From JBDTVS01 sp040007095 (GTDB taxonomy: Bacteria; Acidobacteriota; Vicinamibacteria; Vicinamibacterales; CAVVIG01), in contig JBDTVS010000160.1 in the NCBI GenBank assembly GCA_040007095.1, positions 1-9,579 of the forward strand: DNA of 9,579 bases, read 5' to 3'. The notes beneath the pieces are model-generated. The model was given only the letters and a program-made list of their open reading frames with translations, ran no database searches and was not told the origin of the DNA. The number at the start of each line of letters is the position of its first letter. The stretch's first letter is position 1. The position numbers were made by a program, and so were the translations under genes. Below, in pieces: positions 1-5,673 of this stretch.

Positions 1-800
1 TCGTCCACCTTGCCGCGCACGAACACCTGGTCGATATCGCCAATCGTCATGACCAGCGTGGCATTGGCTCCCAGGTTGAGGATCGACGAGACGGGGCTGC
101 CGATCTCGACGTCGCGCGTCAGCACCGAGCCGCGAATCGGCGCGCGAATCGTGGCGTTTCTGAGGTCCTCGTTGGCGCGATCTGCCGCCGCCTTGGCCTG
201 GGCGACCTGCGCCCGCGCCTCGGTCACCTTCGCCTGGCTGATGGCGAGCTGCGACTGGGCGGCGCGCTTGCGGTTCTCGGCCACTTCGACCGCTCCCTGT
301 GCGTCGTCCAGCGACGCCCGGGCGATCAGACTCTGGGCGAACAGCGTTCTGGCCCGTTCGTAGGTGCGGCGTGCGAATTCCACGTCCGGACCCTCGGCTT
401 CAACCAGGTTCTTCTGCCGCTGCGCCTCGGAGCCTTCGAGGGCGGCGCGGGCGGCCTGCAGGTTCGCGTCGGCACCCCGGACCGAGGCGGTCAGCAGCTC
501 CTTGTCGAGCTCGACGAGCACGTCGCCTTCGCGCACGAGACTGTCGACATCGACGTGCAGCGCCTGGATGATGCCATTCGCCTTGGACTTGATTTCGACT
601 TTGGTGATCGGCTCGACTTTCCCCGTTGCAACCACGGATCGAACCATCGTGCCGAGTTCGACCCTGGCCAGTCGCGCCGGATCGATGTCCGGGGCCGCGC
701 CTTTGATGGATGCCAGACCGAGGGCGCCTGCGACGAGGACGCTGGTCACGACGAGGCCGACGTAGAGGCGCTTTCGCGACCGCGGTGGAGCGTGGCTCAT
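1..800 (-). CDS. HlyD/MacA-like efflux periplasmic adaptor (membrane fusion protein), 3'-truncated by window edge
   Basis: This gene enters from ATG at 800 and runs off the left edge; 266 codons are visible. The product should be the periplasmic adaptor that links an inner-membrane pump (ABC or RND) to an outer-membrane channel. A basic N-terminus is followed by one hydrophobic segment (about residues 12-34), which anchors it in the inner membrane. Residues about 57-99 form the first half of the biotinyl/lipoyl-like domain (VVATGKVEP, then SLVREGDVLVELD). Residues about 105-215 are Ala/Gln/Glu/Arg-rich with heptad character, the usual helical hairpin. ATIRAPIRGSV at 217-227 is the typical return into the lipoyl domain, followed by the start of the beta-barrel. 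The start is supported by AAGGG seven bases upstream (808-812). The pump genes themselves would lie to the left. MacA-like ABC partnership is likely from family resemblance but cannot be proved here. The C-terminal part is unseen. Confidence 0.9.
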   Translation of the reverse strand, partial: MSHAPPRSRKRLYVGLVVTSVLVAGALGLASIKGAAPDIDPARLARVELGTMVRSVVATGKVEPITKVEIKSKANGIIQALHVDVDSLVREGDVLVELDKELLTASVRGADANLQAARAALEGSEAQRQKNLVEAEGPDVEFARRTYERARTLFAQSLIARASLDDAQGAVEVAENRKRAAQSQLAISQAKVTEARAQVAQAKAAADRANEDLRNATIRAPIRGSVLTRDVEIGSPVSSILNLGANATLVMTIGDIDQVFVRGKVD

Positions 801-849
801 ACAAAAACCCTTACGAGAGCCCGGCGCGAGAAGTTCTGGACGGCCGTAC

Positions 850-855
850 TAGAAT
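850..855 (+). promoter_or_regulatory. Candidate -10 box TAGAAT for the FHA gene
   Basis: TAGAAT lies eight bases before the ATG at 864, and no Shine-Dalgarno sequence is present between 801 and 863. Transcription starting at the usual distance from this box would begin at or next to the A of the ATG, giving a leaderless or nearly leaderless message. I see no convincing -35 hexamer 16-18 bases upstream, so the call rests on the box and its position only. Confidence 0.35.
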
Positions 856-863
856 GTTGGGCC

Positions 864-1157
864 ATGTGGATTCTTCGAGGCTCGTACGACACCGAAGCAC
901 TGACGTTTCGTCTGGTCAATGGCTCGTCAAAAACCGTCGGGCGGGCCCCGGTGGCGGATTTCAAACTGGACGCCGCCCTCGTCTCCCGCGTGCATTGCCG
1001 GATCACCGCCAAACCTGAAGCCCTGAGCGTCGAAGATCTGGCGAGCACGAACGGCACGTTCGTCAATGACCAGCGCATCGACACGCGACAGCTATTAGAC
1101 GGAGACCGCTTGAGAATCGGCCGCGTCGAGCTCGTTGTCGAGCAGGTCCTCAATTGA
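864..1157 (+). CDS. Small stand-alone FHA-domain protein (97 aa)
   Basis: The whole protein is one forkhead-associated domain, a phosphothreonine-peptide binding fold. The core motifs are all visible: VGR (25-27), SRVHCRI (41-47), LASTNGTFVN (59-68) and GDRLRIGRVEL (80-90). R27, S41, H44 and N63 are the residues that in this family shape the phosphopeptide pocket, so binding competence is expected. There is no fused kinase, transporter or transmembrane segment. The frame stays open upstream to 555, but that part is antisense to the adaptor gene; ATG 864 fits the domain edge exactly. It is divergent from the efflux adaptor (63 bases apart) and convergent with the glyoxalase-type hydrolase. FHA proteins normally work with Ser/Thr kinases, and none is in this window, so its partner is unknown. 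The initiation site lacks a Shine-Dalgarno sequence. Confidence 0.9.
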   Translation: MWILRGSYDTEALTFRLVNGSSKTVGRAPVADFKLDAALVSRVHCRITAKPEALSVEDLASTNGTFVNDQRIDTRQLLDGDRLRIGRVELVVEQVLN

Positions 1158-1159
1158 AC

Positions 1160-1268
1160 GACTACCGCCTGAAAGGCGTAGTCTCCGCGCGCGACTGAAC
1201 GTCGCGGACCGCGCCGCCTGCGTGCGGCAGGCTACCTCGCGGCTCTCGCGATGGGTTCCAAGGCGAGG
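1160..1268. repeat. Cluster of four inverted repeats in a convergent gap
   Basis: The gap between two convergent stop codons (1157 and 1273) is nearly filled by inverted repeats. (1) GACTAC-c-GCCT, loop GAA, AGGC-GTAGTC at 1160-1183, with one bulged C. (2) CGCGAC, loop TGAAC, GTCGCG at 1190-1206. (3) GCCTGC, loop GTGCG, GCAGGC at 1216-1232. (4) CCTCGC at 1235-1240 pairing with GCGAGG at 1263-1268. None is followed by a T run on either strand, so these are not classical intrinsic terminators. The first one begins only two bases after the FHA stop and could still act as a bidirectional transcription or RNA-decay barrier. A mobile palindromic repeat of the REP kind is another possibility. Confidence 0.6.
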
Positions 1269-1272
1269 CTGG

Positions 1273-1923
1273 TTACCGTCCGGCAGTGATAAGAAAAGGA
1301 TTTGTTCGGCGCTCCTGCCCAATCGTCGTCATCGGTCCATGGCCGGGGTAGACCTCAGCGTCGTCCCCGAACGCGAAGAGCACCGTCCGAATCGCGTGAA
1401 TCAGCGTGTCGTAGTCGCCGCCCGGCAGGTCGGTTCGACCGATCGAACCCGCGAAGAGCGTGTCGCCGACGAACAGCTTGTTGCCCGCGGTTCCACTTTT
1501 CCCAACCTGAAGGCATACGCCCCCAGGACAATGGCCCGGCGTGTGATGCGGACGCACCTGGTAGGCGCCGAATGTGATCACCTGCCCGGGCTCGTAGAAC
1601 AGGTCGACCGGCGGGGGCTGCGTCACCTGCAAACCGAACATGGCTCCCATGGCGACCGCGTTGTCGTACAGGAACACGTCGTCCCGATGCAGATACACCG
1701 GCACGCCCAGCGCGGCCTTCGCCGCCGCCACGCCGGTGATGTGATCGACGTGGGCGTGCGTCAGCAGGATATAGCGCGGGGTGAGTGCCCGCTGCTGCGC
1801 GAGCGCCAGCAACTCGGCCACTTCGTCGCCGGGATCGATCAGGATGGCGTCGCGAGTATCCTCGCAGCCGAGCAGGAATCCGTTCTTGTAGAAGGGCGCG
1901 ACCGCTCGAGTCTCGATTATCAT
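1273..1923 (-). CDS. Metallo-beta-lactamase-fold hydrolase, glyoxalase II (YcbL/GloC) type
   Basis: A 216-residue single-domain cytoplasmic hydrolase. Proteins of this group hydrolyse S-lactoylglutathione or related thioesters; the exact substrate here is not provable. Metal ligands are complete: THAHVDH at 55-61 (H56, H58, D60, H61), the HTPGHCPGG block at 127-135 (H131), GDTLFAGSIGRTDL from 153 (bridging D154) and PGHGP at 193-197 (H195). The C-terminal signature TIGQERRTNPF (200-210) is typical of the short YcbL branch, which lacks the long C-terminal substrate domain of classical GloB. The frame is open up to 2091, but family alignment places the start at ATG 1923 (MIIETRAVAPF), with no Shine-Dalgarno sequence. 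This start codon overlaps the start codon of the divergent receiver-like gene. The gene stands alone, converging with the FHA gene. Confidence 0.92.
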   Translation of the reverse strand: MIIETRAVAPFYKNGFLLGCEDTRDAILIDPGDEVAELLALAQQRALTPRYILLTHAHVDHITGVAAAKAALGVPVYLHRDDVFLYDNAVAMGAMFGLQVTQPPPVDLFYEPGQVITFGAYQVRPHHTPGHCPGGVCLQVGKSGTAGNKLFVGDTLFAGSIGRTDLPGGDYDTLIHAIRTVLFAFGDDAEVYPGHGPMTTIGQERRTNPFLITAGR

Positions 1924-2281
1924 GGCTGCTGTGATTCTAGCGATCGTAGACGACTTGATGTTCACCTCCAAGATCAAGACAACCGCCCGGCTGCTCGGCG
2001 TCCCGATCCTCTTCGCCCGATCGCGTGATTCGGCACTGACGGAAATGCGGAAAGATCCGCCTTCTCTCGTGATCTTCGATCTGAACGGCACGGGGACGGA
2101 TCCGCTCGGTACGCTGGCGGCGATGCATGGCGACCCGGAGCTGGCCGCGATTCCGACCGTCGGGTTCGTCTCGCACGTTCAGGCGGAGCTCATCGAAGCC
2201 GCCAGGCAGGCAGGGGTTGGGGAAGTCATGGCCCGCTCCGCGTTCACCGCGCGCCTGGCCGACATCCTCAAGGTGGGCTGA
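1922..2281 (+). CDS. Stand-alone receiver-like (CheY-fold) protein with an atypical active site
   Basis: A 119-residue protein with the layout of a response-regulator receiver domain and no output domain. The first strand VILAIVDDLMF carries the acidic pair D10-D11; strand three ends in IFDLNGTG with D53 at the phosphoacceptor position; VGFVSH gives S84 at the Thr/Ser position. The conserved lysine of strand five, normally in a K-P motif, appears as R105 in EVMARSAF (codon CGC). Lysine loss usually impairs phosphorylation-dependent switching, so this may be a pseudo-receiver or use another signal. The start at ATG 1922 overlaps the divergent hydrolase start; GTG at 1931 is an alternative giving a product three residues shorter. 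Neither has a Shine-Dalgarno sequence. No histidine kinase is nearby. The MFS exporter follows after 29 bases on the same strand, so co-transcription is likely. Confidence 0.75.
   Translation: MAAVILAIVDDLMFTSKIKTTARLLGVPILFARSRDSALTEMRKDPPSLVIFDLNGTGTDPLGTLAAMHGDPELAAIPTVGFVSHVQAELIEAARQAGVGEVMARSAFTARLADILKVG
1934..1939 (-). promoter_or_regulatory. Candidate -10 box TAGAAT for the glyoxalase-type gene
   Basis: Read on the minus strand, TAGAAT is followed by ten bases and then the ATG at 1923, with no Shine-Dalgarno sequence. It is the same hexamer at nearly the same distance as before the FHA gene. It lies inside codons 5-6 of the divergent receiver-like gene. I see no clear -35 element. 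Confidence 0.33.
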
Positions 2282-2310
2282 GGCCGGCGGAAATTCCGAC
2301 GCGACGCCCA

Positions 2311-3579
2311 GTGAATCCCTATCACACGCTGCTTCGGACGAACCGAAACTTCCGACTTCTCTTCATCGGCCAGACCGTTTCGCAGCTCGGCGACTGGTTC
2401 AGTGCGATTGCGGTCTACGCTTTGCTACTCGATCTGACCGGGTCCGCCACCTCCGTGGCGTGGATGATGATCGCGCAGTTCCTGCCGTACGCCATCGTCG
2501 GCCCCGTCGCGGGGGTGGTCGTCGACCGTGTGAACCGCCGCACGCTGATGATTGTCGCCGACGTGCTGCGTGGTGTGGTGGTGCTCGGGCTGCTGTTGAT
2601 CCGGCGGCCCGATCAGGTCTGGATCGCGTACGCGGTGACGGCCGTCATGGTGTCGGCCTCCGCGTTTTTCGAGCCCGCACGGACCGCCACCATTCCGAAC
2701 ATCACCTCGGCCGACGAGCTCCTGCCGGCCAACGCGCTCTCGAGCGCCCTGTGGTCCGGGATGCTGGCCATCGGGGCCTCGATCGGCGGTCTGGCGACGG
2801 TGGTCGCCGGGCCGCAGGTCGCGTTTCTCATCAACGCCGTGTCCTTCTTCCTGTCCGCTTTCTTCATCGCCCGGACGCGGTACGACGCGACGCCGCCGCT
2901 TGTCGCGAGGCCACAGGGATTGATGGCGCTCACCGGTCTCTCCGATCTGATCGAGGGATTCGGCTACGTGCGAAAGCATGCGCACGTTGCGGCGCTGATG
3001 TTCGTCAAGTGCGGGTGGGGTCTTGCCGGCGGGGTGCTCTTGCTGCTGACCGTATTCGGACAACGGGTGTTCCCTGTTGGCGGCAGCACCGCTGCGGGCA
3101 TCGGCTTTCTCTACGGCGCGAGGGGAATCGGCGCCGCCCTTGGTCCAATCACGTTGCGGTGGCTCCTCGGGCAAACGCCGGCCGCACTCCGCCGCACGCT
3201 GGGCCCGGCATATTTCATCGTGGGCGGGTTCTACATGGTCCTTGCCGTCGCGCCGACGCTGTGGATCGCGGCGCTCGCGGTCCTGTGCGCACACTTCGGA
3301 GGCTCGATTCTTTGGGTCTTCAGCACGGTGCTGCTGCAGCTCGAAGTGCCGGATCGCTTCAGGGGCCGCGTATTCGCCGCCGAGCTGGCGCTGGTGACCA
3401 TCAGCTCGTCCGTGTCGAGCTACTGGACAGGTTACGAGCTCGATCGAGCCGCGTGGTCGCCGCGGAGCTTGTCCTTTGCGCTCGGCGCCATGTTCATGGT
3501 GCCGGGCGTCGTCTGGTTGTTGATCCTGTCCCGTTGGCACTCAGCCGAGAGCTCGGACGTTGAAGTCAAGAGCGCGTGA
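2311..3579 (+). CDS. MFS exporter, EntS-like / MFS_3 family
   Basis: A 422-residue integral membrane protein of the major facilitator superfamily, DHA3/EntS-like branch, which exports drugs or siderophores by proton antiport; the substrate is not inferable. The N-terminus NRNFRLLFIGQTVSQLGDW (11-29) is characteristic. The loop 2-3 signature is GPVAGVVVDRVNRRTLM (64-80), with D72-R73 and R76-R77. ARTATIPNITSADELLPAN (123-141) matches the family block after TM4, and VPDRFRGRVFAAE (346-358) matches the conserved segment after TM10. Hydrophobic segments are compatible with 12 TM helices. A long cytoplasmic linker spans about residues 188-225. The start is GTG 2311 with no obvious Shine-Dalgarno sequence; it gives the family-standard N-terminus. 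It lies 29 bases after the receiver-like gene and probably shares its transcript. Confidence 0.92.
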   Translation: MNPYHTLLRTNRNFRLLFIGQTVSQLGDWFSAIAVYALLLDLTGSATSVAWMMIAQFLPYAIVGPVAGVVVDRVNRRTLMIVADVLRGVVVLGLLLIRRPDQVWIAYAVTAVMVSASAFFEPARTATIPNITSADELLPANALSSALWSGMLAIGASIGGLATVVAGPQVAFLINAVSFFLSAFFIARTRYDATPPLVARPQGLMALTGLSDLIEGFGYVRKHAHVAALMFVKCGWGLAGGVLLLLTVFGQRVFPVGGSTAAGIGFLYGARGIGAALGPITLRWLLGQTPAALRRTLGPAYFIVGGFYMVLAVAPTLWIAALAVLCAHFGGSILWVFSTVLLQLEVPDRFRGRVFAAELALVTISSSVSSYWTGYELDRAAWSPRSLSFALGAMFMVPGVVWLLILSRWHSAESSDVEVKSA

Positions 3580-3781
3580 AGAACCGCGAGGGTCCGTTCC
3601 GTCGCGGGCTCCACAGCGTGGTGAAAGTCTGGCGTCGCACCGAGACGGGCGAGGCGGCCCGTCCGGCAAGGCGCGACGACCGAGAATACCGGGAGTATTT
3701 GAGCGAGGAGCCACATCGCCGGCGGGGATGCATCGCTCGTCGAATGCAGCCAGACTTTGTTCACCACGGGCTGTCAGGGCA
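3580..3781. other. Convergent intergenic region with candidate stem-loops
   Basis: These 202 bases lie between the stops of the MFS gene and the 84-residue gene. I see no convincing gene. There is a perfect 7-bp stem GACGGGC/GCCCGTC (3644-3650 and 3657-3663, loop GAGGCG) and a weaker AATAC/GTATT pair (3685-3689 and 3695-3699). Neither has a U run, so termination here is possible but unproved. Open frames crossing the region on both strands have no recognisable domain and run antisense into the flanking genes. Confidence 0.5.
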
Positions 3782-4036
3782 TCACGCCCGCGGCTTGAGC
3801 TCCTGCATCGCGCTCTGCACCAGCTGCTTGACGTCGTCGAGCTGTTCGATGACCAGCGCGATGTCCATGCGCGGCCGGCCCGGAAACCGCTCGCTCCGGC
3901 AGTACACGCCGTGTTGGCCAACCAGGGCGAGCGAATCGGTCAGCAGGTCGAGCGCAACAGCCAGGCGCCCGCGCGAACTGCCCATCATCGTTTCGTGGTG
4001 CTCGAGCGTGTCGCGGTGCTTCTCGAAAACAGACAT
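3782..4036 (-). CDS. Hypothetical 84-aa protein coupled to the SDR gene
   Basis: I do not recognise this protein. It is soluble and probably mostly helical: a His/Met-rich N-terminal helix (EKHRDTLEHHETMM, 5-18), a hydrophobic helix with periodic Leu (25-39), a short loop with a single cysteine (C46), and an amphipathic C-terminal helix (57-80, MDIALVIEQLDDVKQLVQ). There is no signal peptide or membrane segment. ATG 4036 is chosen because AGGAAG lies seven bases upstream (4044-4049); these six bases are also the last two sense codons of the SDR gene, whose stop is four bases before this ATG. That spacing implies translational coupling and a shared transcript. The frame is open further up to 4138, inside the SDR gene, but that start would have no support. 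A true gene is likely; its function is unknown. Confidence 0.75.
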   Translation of the reverse strand: MSVFEKHRDTLEHHETMMGSSRGRLAVALDLLTDSLALVGQHGVYCRSERFPGRPRMDIALVIEQLDDVKQLVQSAMQELKPRA

Positions 4037-4040
4037 GGTC

Positions 4041-4766
4041 CTACTTCCTGGGCGGCTTGGTAGGCCGAAGCTCGACGCGGCTGGGCAGGCTGCGGGCCGG
4101 ATGATGAAGCAAGTTGAGAACGACTTCCGCGACCTCATCGGCCGACACCTTCCAGTCGGCGCCTTTCGACTCGTCGCCGCCCATGAATTCGGTGGCCACC
4201 GAGCCGGGCATCACATAGCTGACGCGGATGTTGTCGTACCGCACCTCCTGCATCAGTGCTTCGCTGAAGGCGTTCAGGCCAGACTTGGTCGCGCAGTAGG
4301 CGGCGGCCAACGGAAAGGCGTTCTTGCCGGCGAGGCTGCTGATGTTGATGATGAAGCCGCCCCCGCGTCGACGCATGTACGGAATCGAAGCATGGCAGGC
4401 GTAGAACACGCCGGTCAGATTCGTGTCGATGACGTCGGACCACTGCGCGGGTGTCATGTCGGCCACGTTGGCAAAGATCCCGATGCCGGCGTTGTTGATC
4501 AGGATATCCAGGCCGCCGAAGCGCGCCACCGTCGCGGCGACCGCATTTTCGACCTCCTCGTAACGGCGCACGTCGGCGCGCAACGCCTCGACCGAGCCAG
4601 GCCCCTCTTTTTCAATGATCAGCCGCGCCGCCGACAATTGGGACTGATCTCTGCCAGTGATCGACACGTGCGCACCCTCGGCAGCCAGCCCGCGCGCGAT
4701 GGCGAGGCCGATCCCTCGCGACCCGCCAGTGACGATGGCGGTCTTGCCGCTCAACGATTCGGACAT
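4041..4766 (-). CDS. Short-chain dehydrogenase/reductase (classical SDR)
   Basis: A 241-residue NAD(P)H-dependent oxidoreductase with one Rossmann domain. The cofactor motif TGGSRGIG is at 13-20; R17 and R39 (TGRD) suggest preference for NADP. NNAG is at 91-94, the structural Asn N116 is in DTNLTG, the catalytic serine S144 is in NISSLAG, and Y157/K161 are in YCATKSG. PGSVATEF (188-195) is the usual cofactor-binding PG motif. Length is normal for FabG-like SDRs, but the sequence looks like a general 3-ketoacyl or alcohol-type SDR rather than certain FabG, and no fatty-acid genes are nearby. ATG 4766 is preferred over the in-frame GTG 4772 because AGAAGG (4772-4777) is placed correctly only for the ATG. 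It heads a two-gene unit with the 84-residue protein and is divergent from the dehydrogenase-like gene 34 bases away. Confidence 0.93.
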   Translation of the reverse strand: MSESLSGKTAIVTGGSRGIGLAIARGLAAEGAHVSITGRDQSQLSAARLIIEKEGPGSVEALRADVRRYEEVENAVAATVARFGGLDILINNAGIGIFANVADMTPAQWSDVIDTNLTGVFYACHASIPYMRRRGGGFIINISSLAGKNAFPLAAAYCATKSGLNAFSEALMQEVRYDNIRVSYVMPGSVATEFMGGDESKGADWKVSADEVAEVVLNLLHHPARSLPSRVELRPTKPPRK

Positions 4767-4771
4767 TGGCA

Positions 4772-4777
4772 CCTTCT
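4772..4777 (-). promoter_or_regulatory. Shine-Dalgarno AGAAGG deciding the SDR start
   Basis: On the minus strand AGAAGG is followed by TGCCA and then ATG 4766, a five-base spacing. The alternative GTG start at 4772-4770 would overlap this site, so ATG 4766 is favoured. Confidence 0.6.
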
Positions 4778-4785
4778 ATGTCTCT

Positions 4786-4791
4786 TACAAT
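4786..4791 (+). promoter_or_regulatory. Candidate -10 box TACAAT for the dehydrogenase-like gene, in a 34-base divergent spacer
   Basis: TACAAT is followed by nine bases and ATG 4801, with no Shine-Dalgarno sequence, again fitting a leaderless start. The only T/A-rich part of the spacer is TCTTACAATAG (4783-4793); its complement CTATTGTAAGA would have to serve the SDR gene too, or the SDR promoter must lie inside the dehydrogenase-like gene. TTGGCA at 4766-4771 is a possible -35, but the spacing of 14 is short. Confidence 0.4.
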
Positions 4792-4800
4792 AGCCCACTG

Positions 4801-5643
4801 ATGCGCGAAATCGCCATCATCGGCGCCGGCGAACTTGGAGGTGCGCTCGCTCATACGCTTGCGCGGCGCCACATGGCTGACGTGGTTCGTCTCGTTGACG
4901 AACACCGACTCGTCGCTGAGGGCAAGGCGCTCGATCTCACTCAAGCCGCACCCGTTGAGGGCTTTGCCACACAGTTGTCTGGATCGACGGATCTGACGTC
5001 GGCAGGCGGAGCGGGAATCATCATCGTCGCAGACCAGGTCCAGGGTGGCGAGTGGCATGGCGACGCCGGGTTGAGGCTGGTCGGACGCCTGGGTCAGGTT
5101 GCGCCGAGGGCGATCCTGCTGTGCGCCGGCGCAACGCACCGTGACATCGTCGAGCGCGCCGTCGGCGAGCTCCATCTCGACCGCCGCCGGATTTTTGGGA
5201 CTGCGCCCGAGGCGCTGGCTGCGGGCGCGCGCGGCCTGGTCGCGTTGGCGCTCAACAGTTCGTCGCGCGATGTCGCGCTCACGGTCCTGGGAAATCCGCC
5301 GAATCAGATCGTCGTTCCATGGGAGGATGCGTCGATCGCGGGCCTGGCCCTGATGCGGCTCCTCAACGAGCCGATGCGGAGGCGGTTGGCGGCGCAGATT
5401 CCGGCTCTGTGGCCCCCCGGACCGCACGCGCTTGCGGCTGTGGCTGCCAGGGCGGTCGAGGCCGTGTTAGGCCGAACGCGGCCGGTGTTGAGCTGCTTTG
5501 TCGCGCCGGACGACTCGGCCGGACGCCGCGCACGCACAACCGCACTGCCCGTACGACTCGGACCGCGAGGCGTCGAAAACGTAATTGTCCCCTCACTGAG
5601 CGTCGTCGATCAGGTGGCGCTCGACAACGCCATGCGACTGTAG
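4801..5643 (+). CDS. Lactate/malate dehydrogenase-fold protein lacking the catalytic residues
   Basis: A 280-residue cytoplasmic protein that follows the LDH/MDH pattern from end to end. GAGELG (8-13) is the dinucleotide motif, D33 ends strand two as in NAD-binding members, GKALDLTQAAPVEGF (41-55) and LSGSTDL (59-65) are near-exact family blocks, and the C-terminus RPVLSCF plus LPVRLGPRGVENVIV matches the final MDH domain. The active site does not match. The mobile-loop segment that normally reads PRKPGMSR is QVQGGEWHGD (79-88), without its substrate-binding arginines. The Asn-Pro motif after strand five is replaced by CAGATHRD (108-115). The catalytic-His block GxHGD reads GNPPNQIVVP (164-173), with Pro in place of His. 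The length is about 30 residues short of usual MDH. It is therefore probably not a malate or lactate dehydrogenase; an NAD(H)-binding or structural role, or different chemistry, is inference. ATG 4801 is chosen over upstream in-frame codons that overlap the SDR gene. Confidence 0.8.
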   Translation: MREIAIIGAGELGGALAHTLARRHMADVVRLVDEHRLVAEGKALDLTQAAPVEGFATQLSGSTDLTSAGGAGIIIVADQVQGGEWHGDAGLRLVGRLGQVAPRAILLCAGATHRDIVERAVGELHLDRRRIFGTAPEALAAGARGLVALALNSSSRDVALTVLGNPPNQIVVPWEDASIAGLALMRLLNEPMRRRLAAQIPALWPPGPHALAAVAARAVEAVLGRTRPVLSCFVAPDDSAGRRARTTALPVRLGPRGVENVIVPSLSVVDQVALDNAMRL

Positions 5644-5673
5644 ATCTGGTTCCCGCGGCCCCCTTCTTGGATC

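Noticed and set aside
1135..2028. A 297-codon plus-strand open frame
   Set aside because: Antisense to the metallo-beta-lactamase-fold gene, whose metal ligands are complete.
1924..2091. N-terminal extension of the glyoxalase-type gene up to 2091
   Set aside because: The extension has no family similarity and would overlap the receiver-like gene; homologues start at the MIIETRAV position.
2127..3563. A 478-codon plus-strand open frame, and a 371-codon minus-strand one at 2425-3540
   Set aside because: Both overlap the MFS gene, which has clear family motifs; the alternatives are low-complexity shadows.
3644..3663. 7-bp perfect stem as terminator of the MFS gene
   Set aside because: No U run on either strand; kept only as a note in the intergenic entry.
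3576..4793. A 405-codon plus-strand open frame whose GTG overlaps the MFS stop codon
   Set aside because: Most of it is antisense to the SDR and the 84-residue gene, its translation has no domain and is typical of the opposite strand of GC-rich coding DNA.
4657..4800. Upstream start for the dehydrogenase-like gene
   Set aside because: It would add 48 residues before the GxGxxG strand that normally opens these proteins and would overlap the SDR gene.
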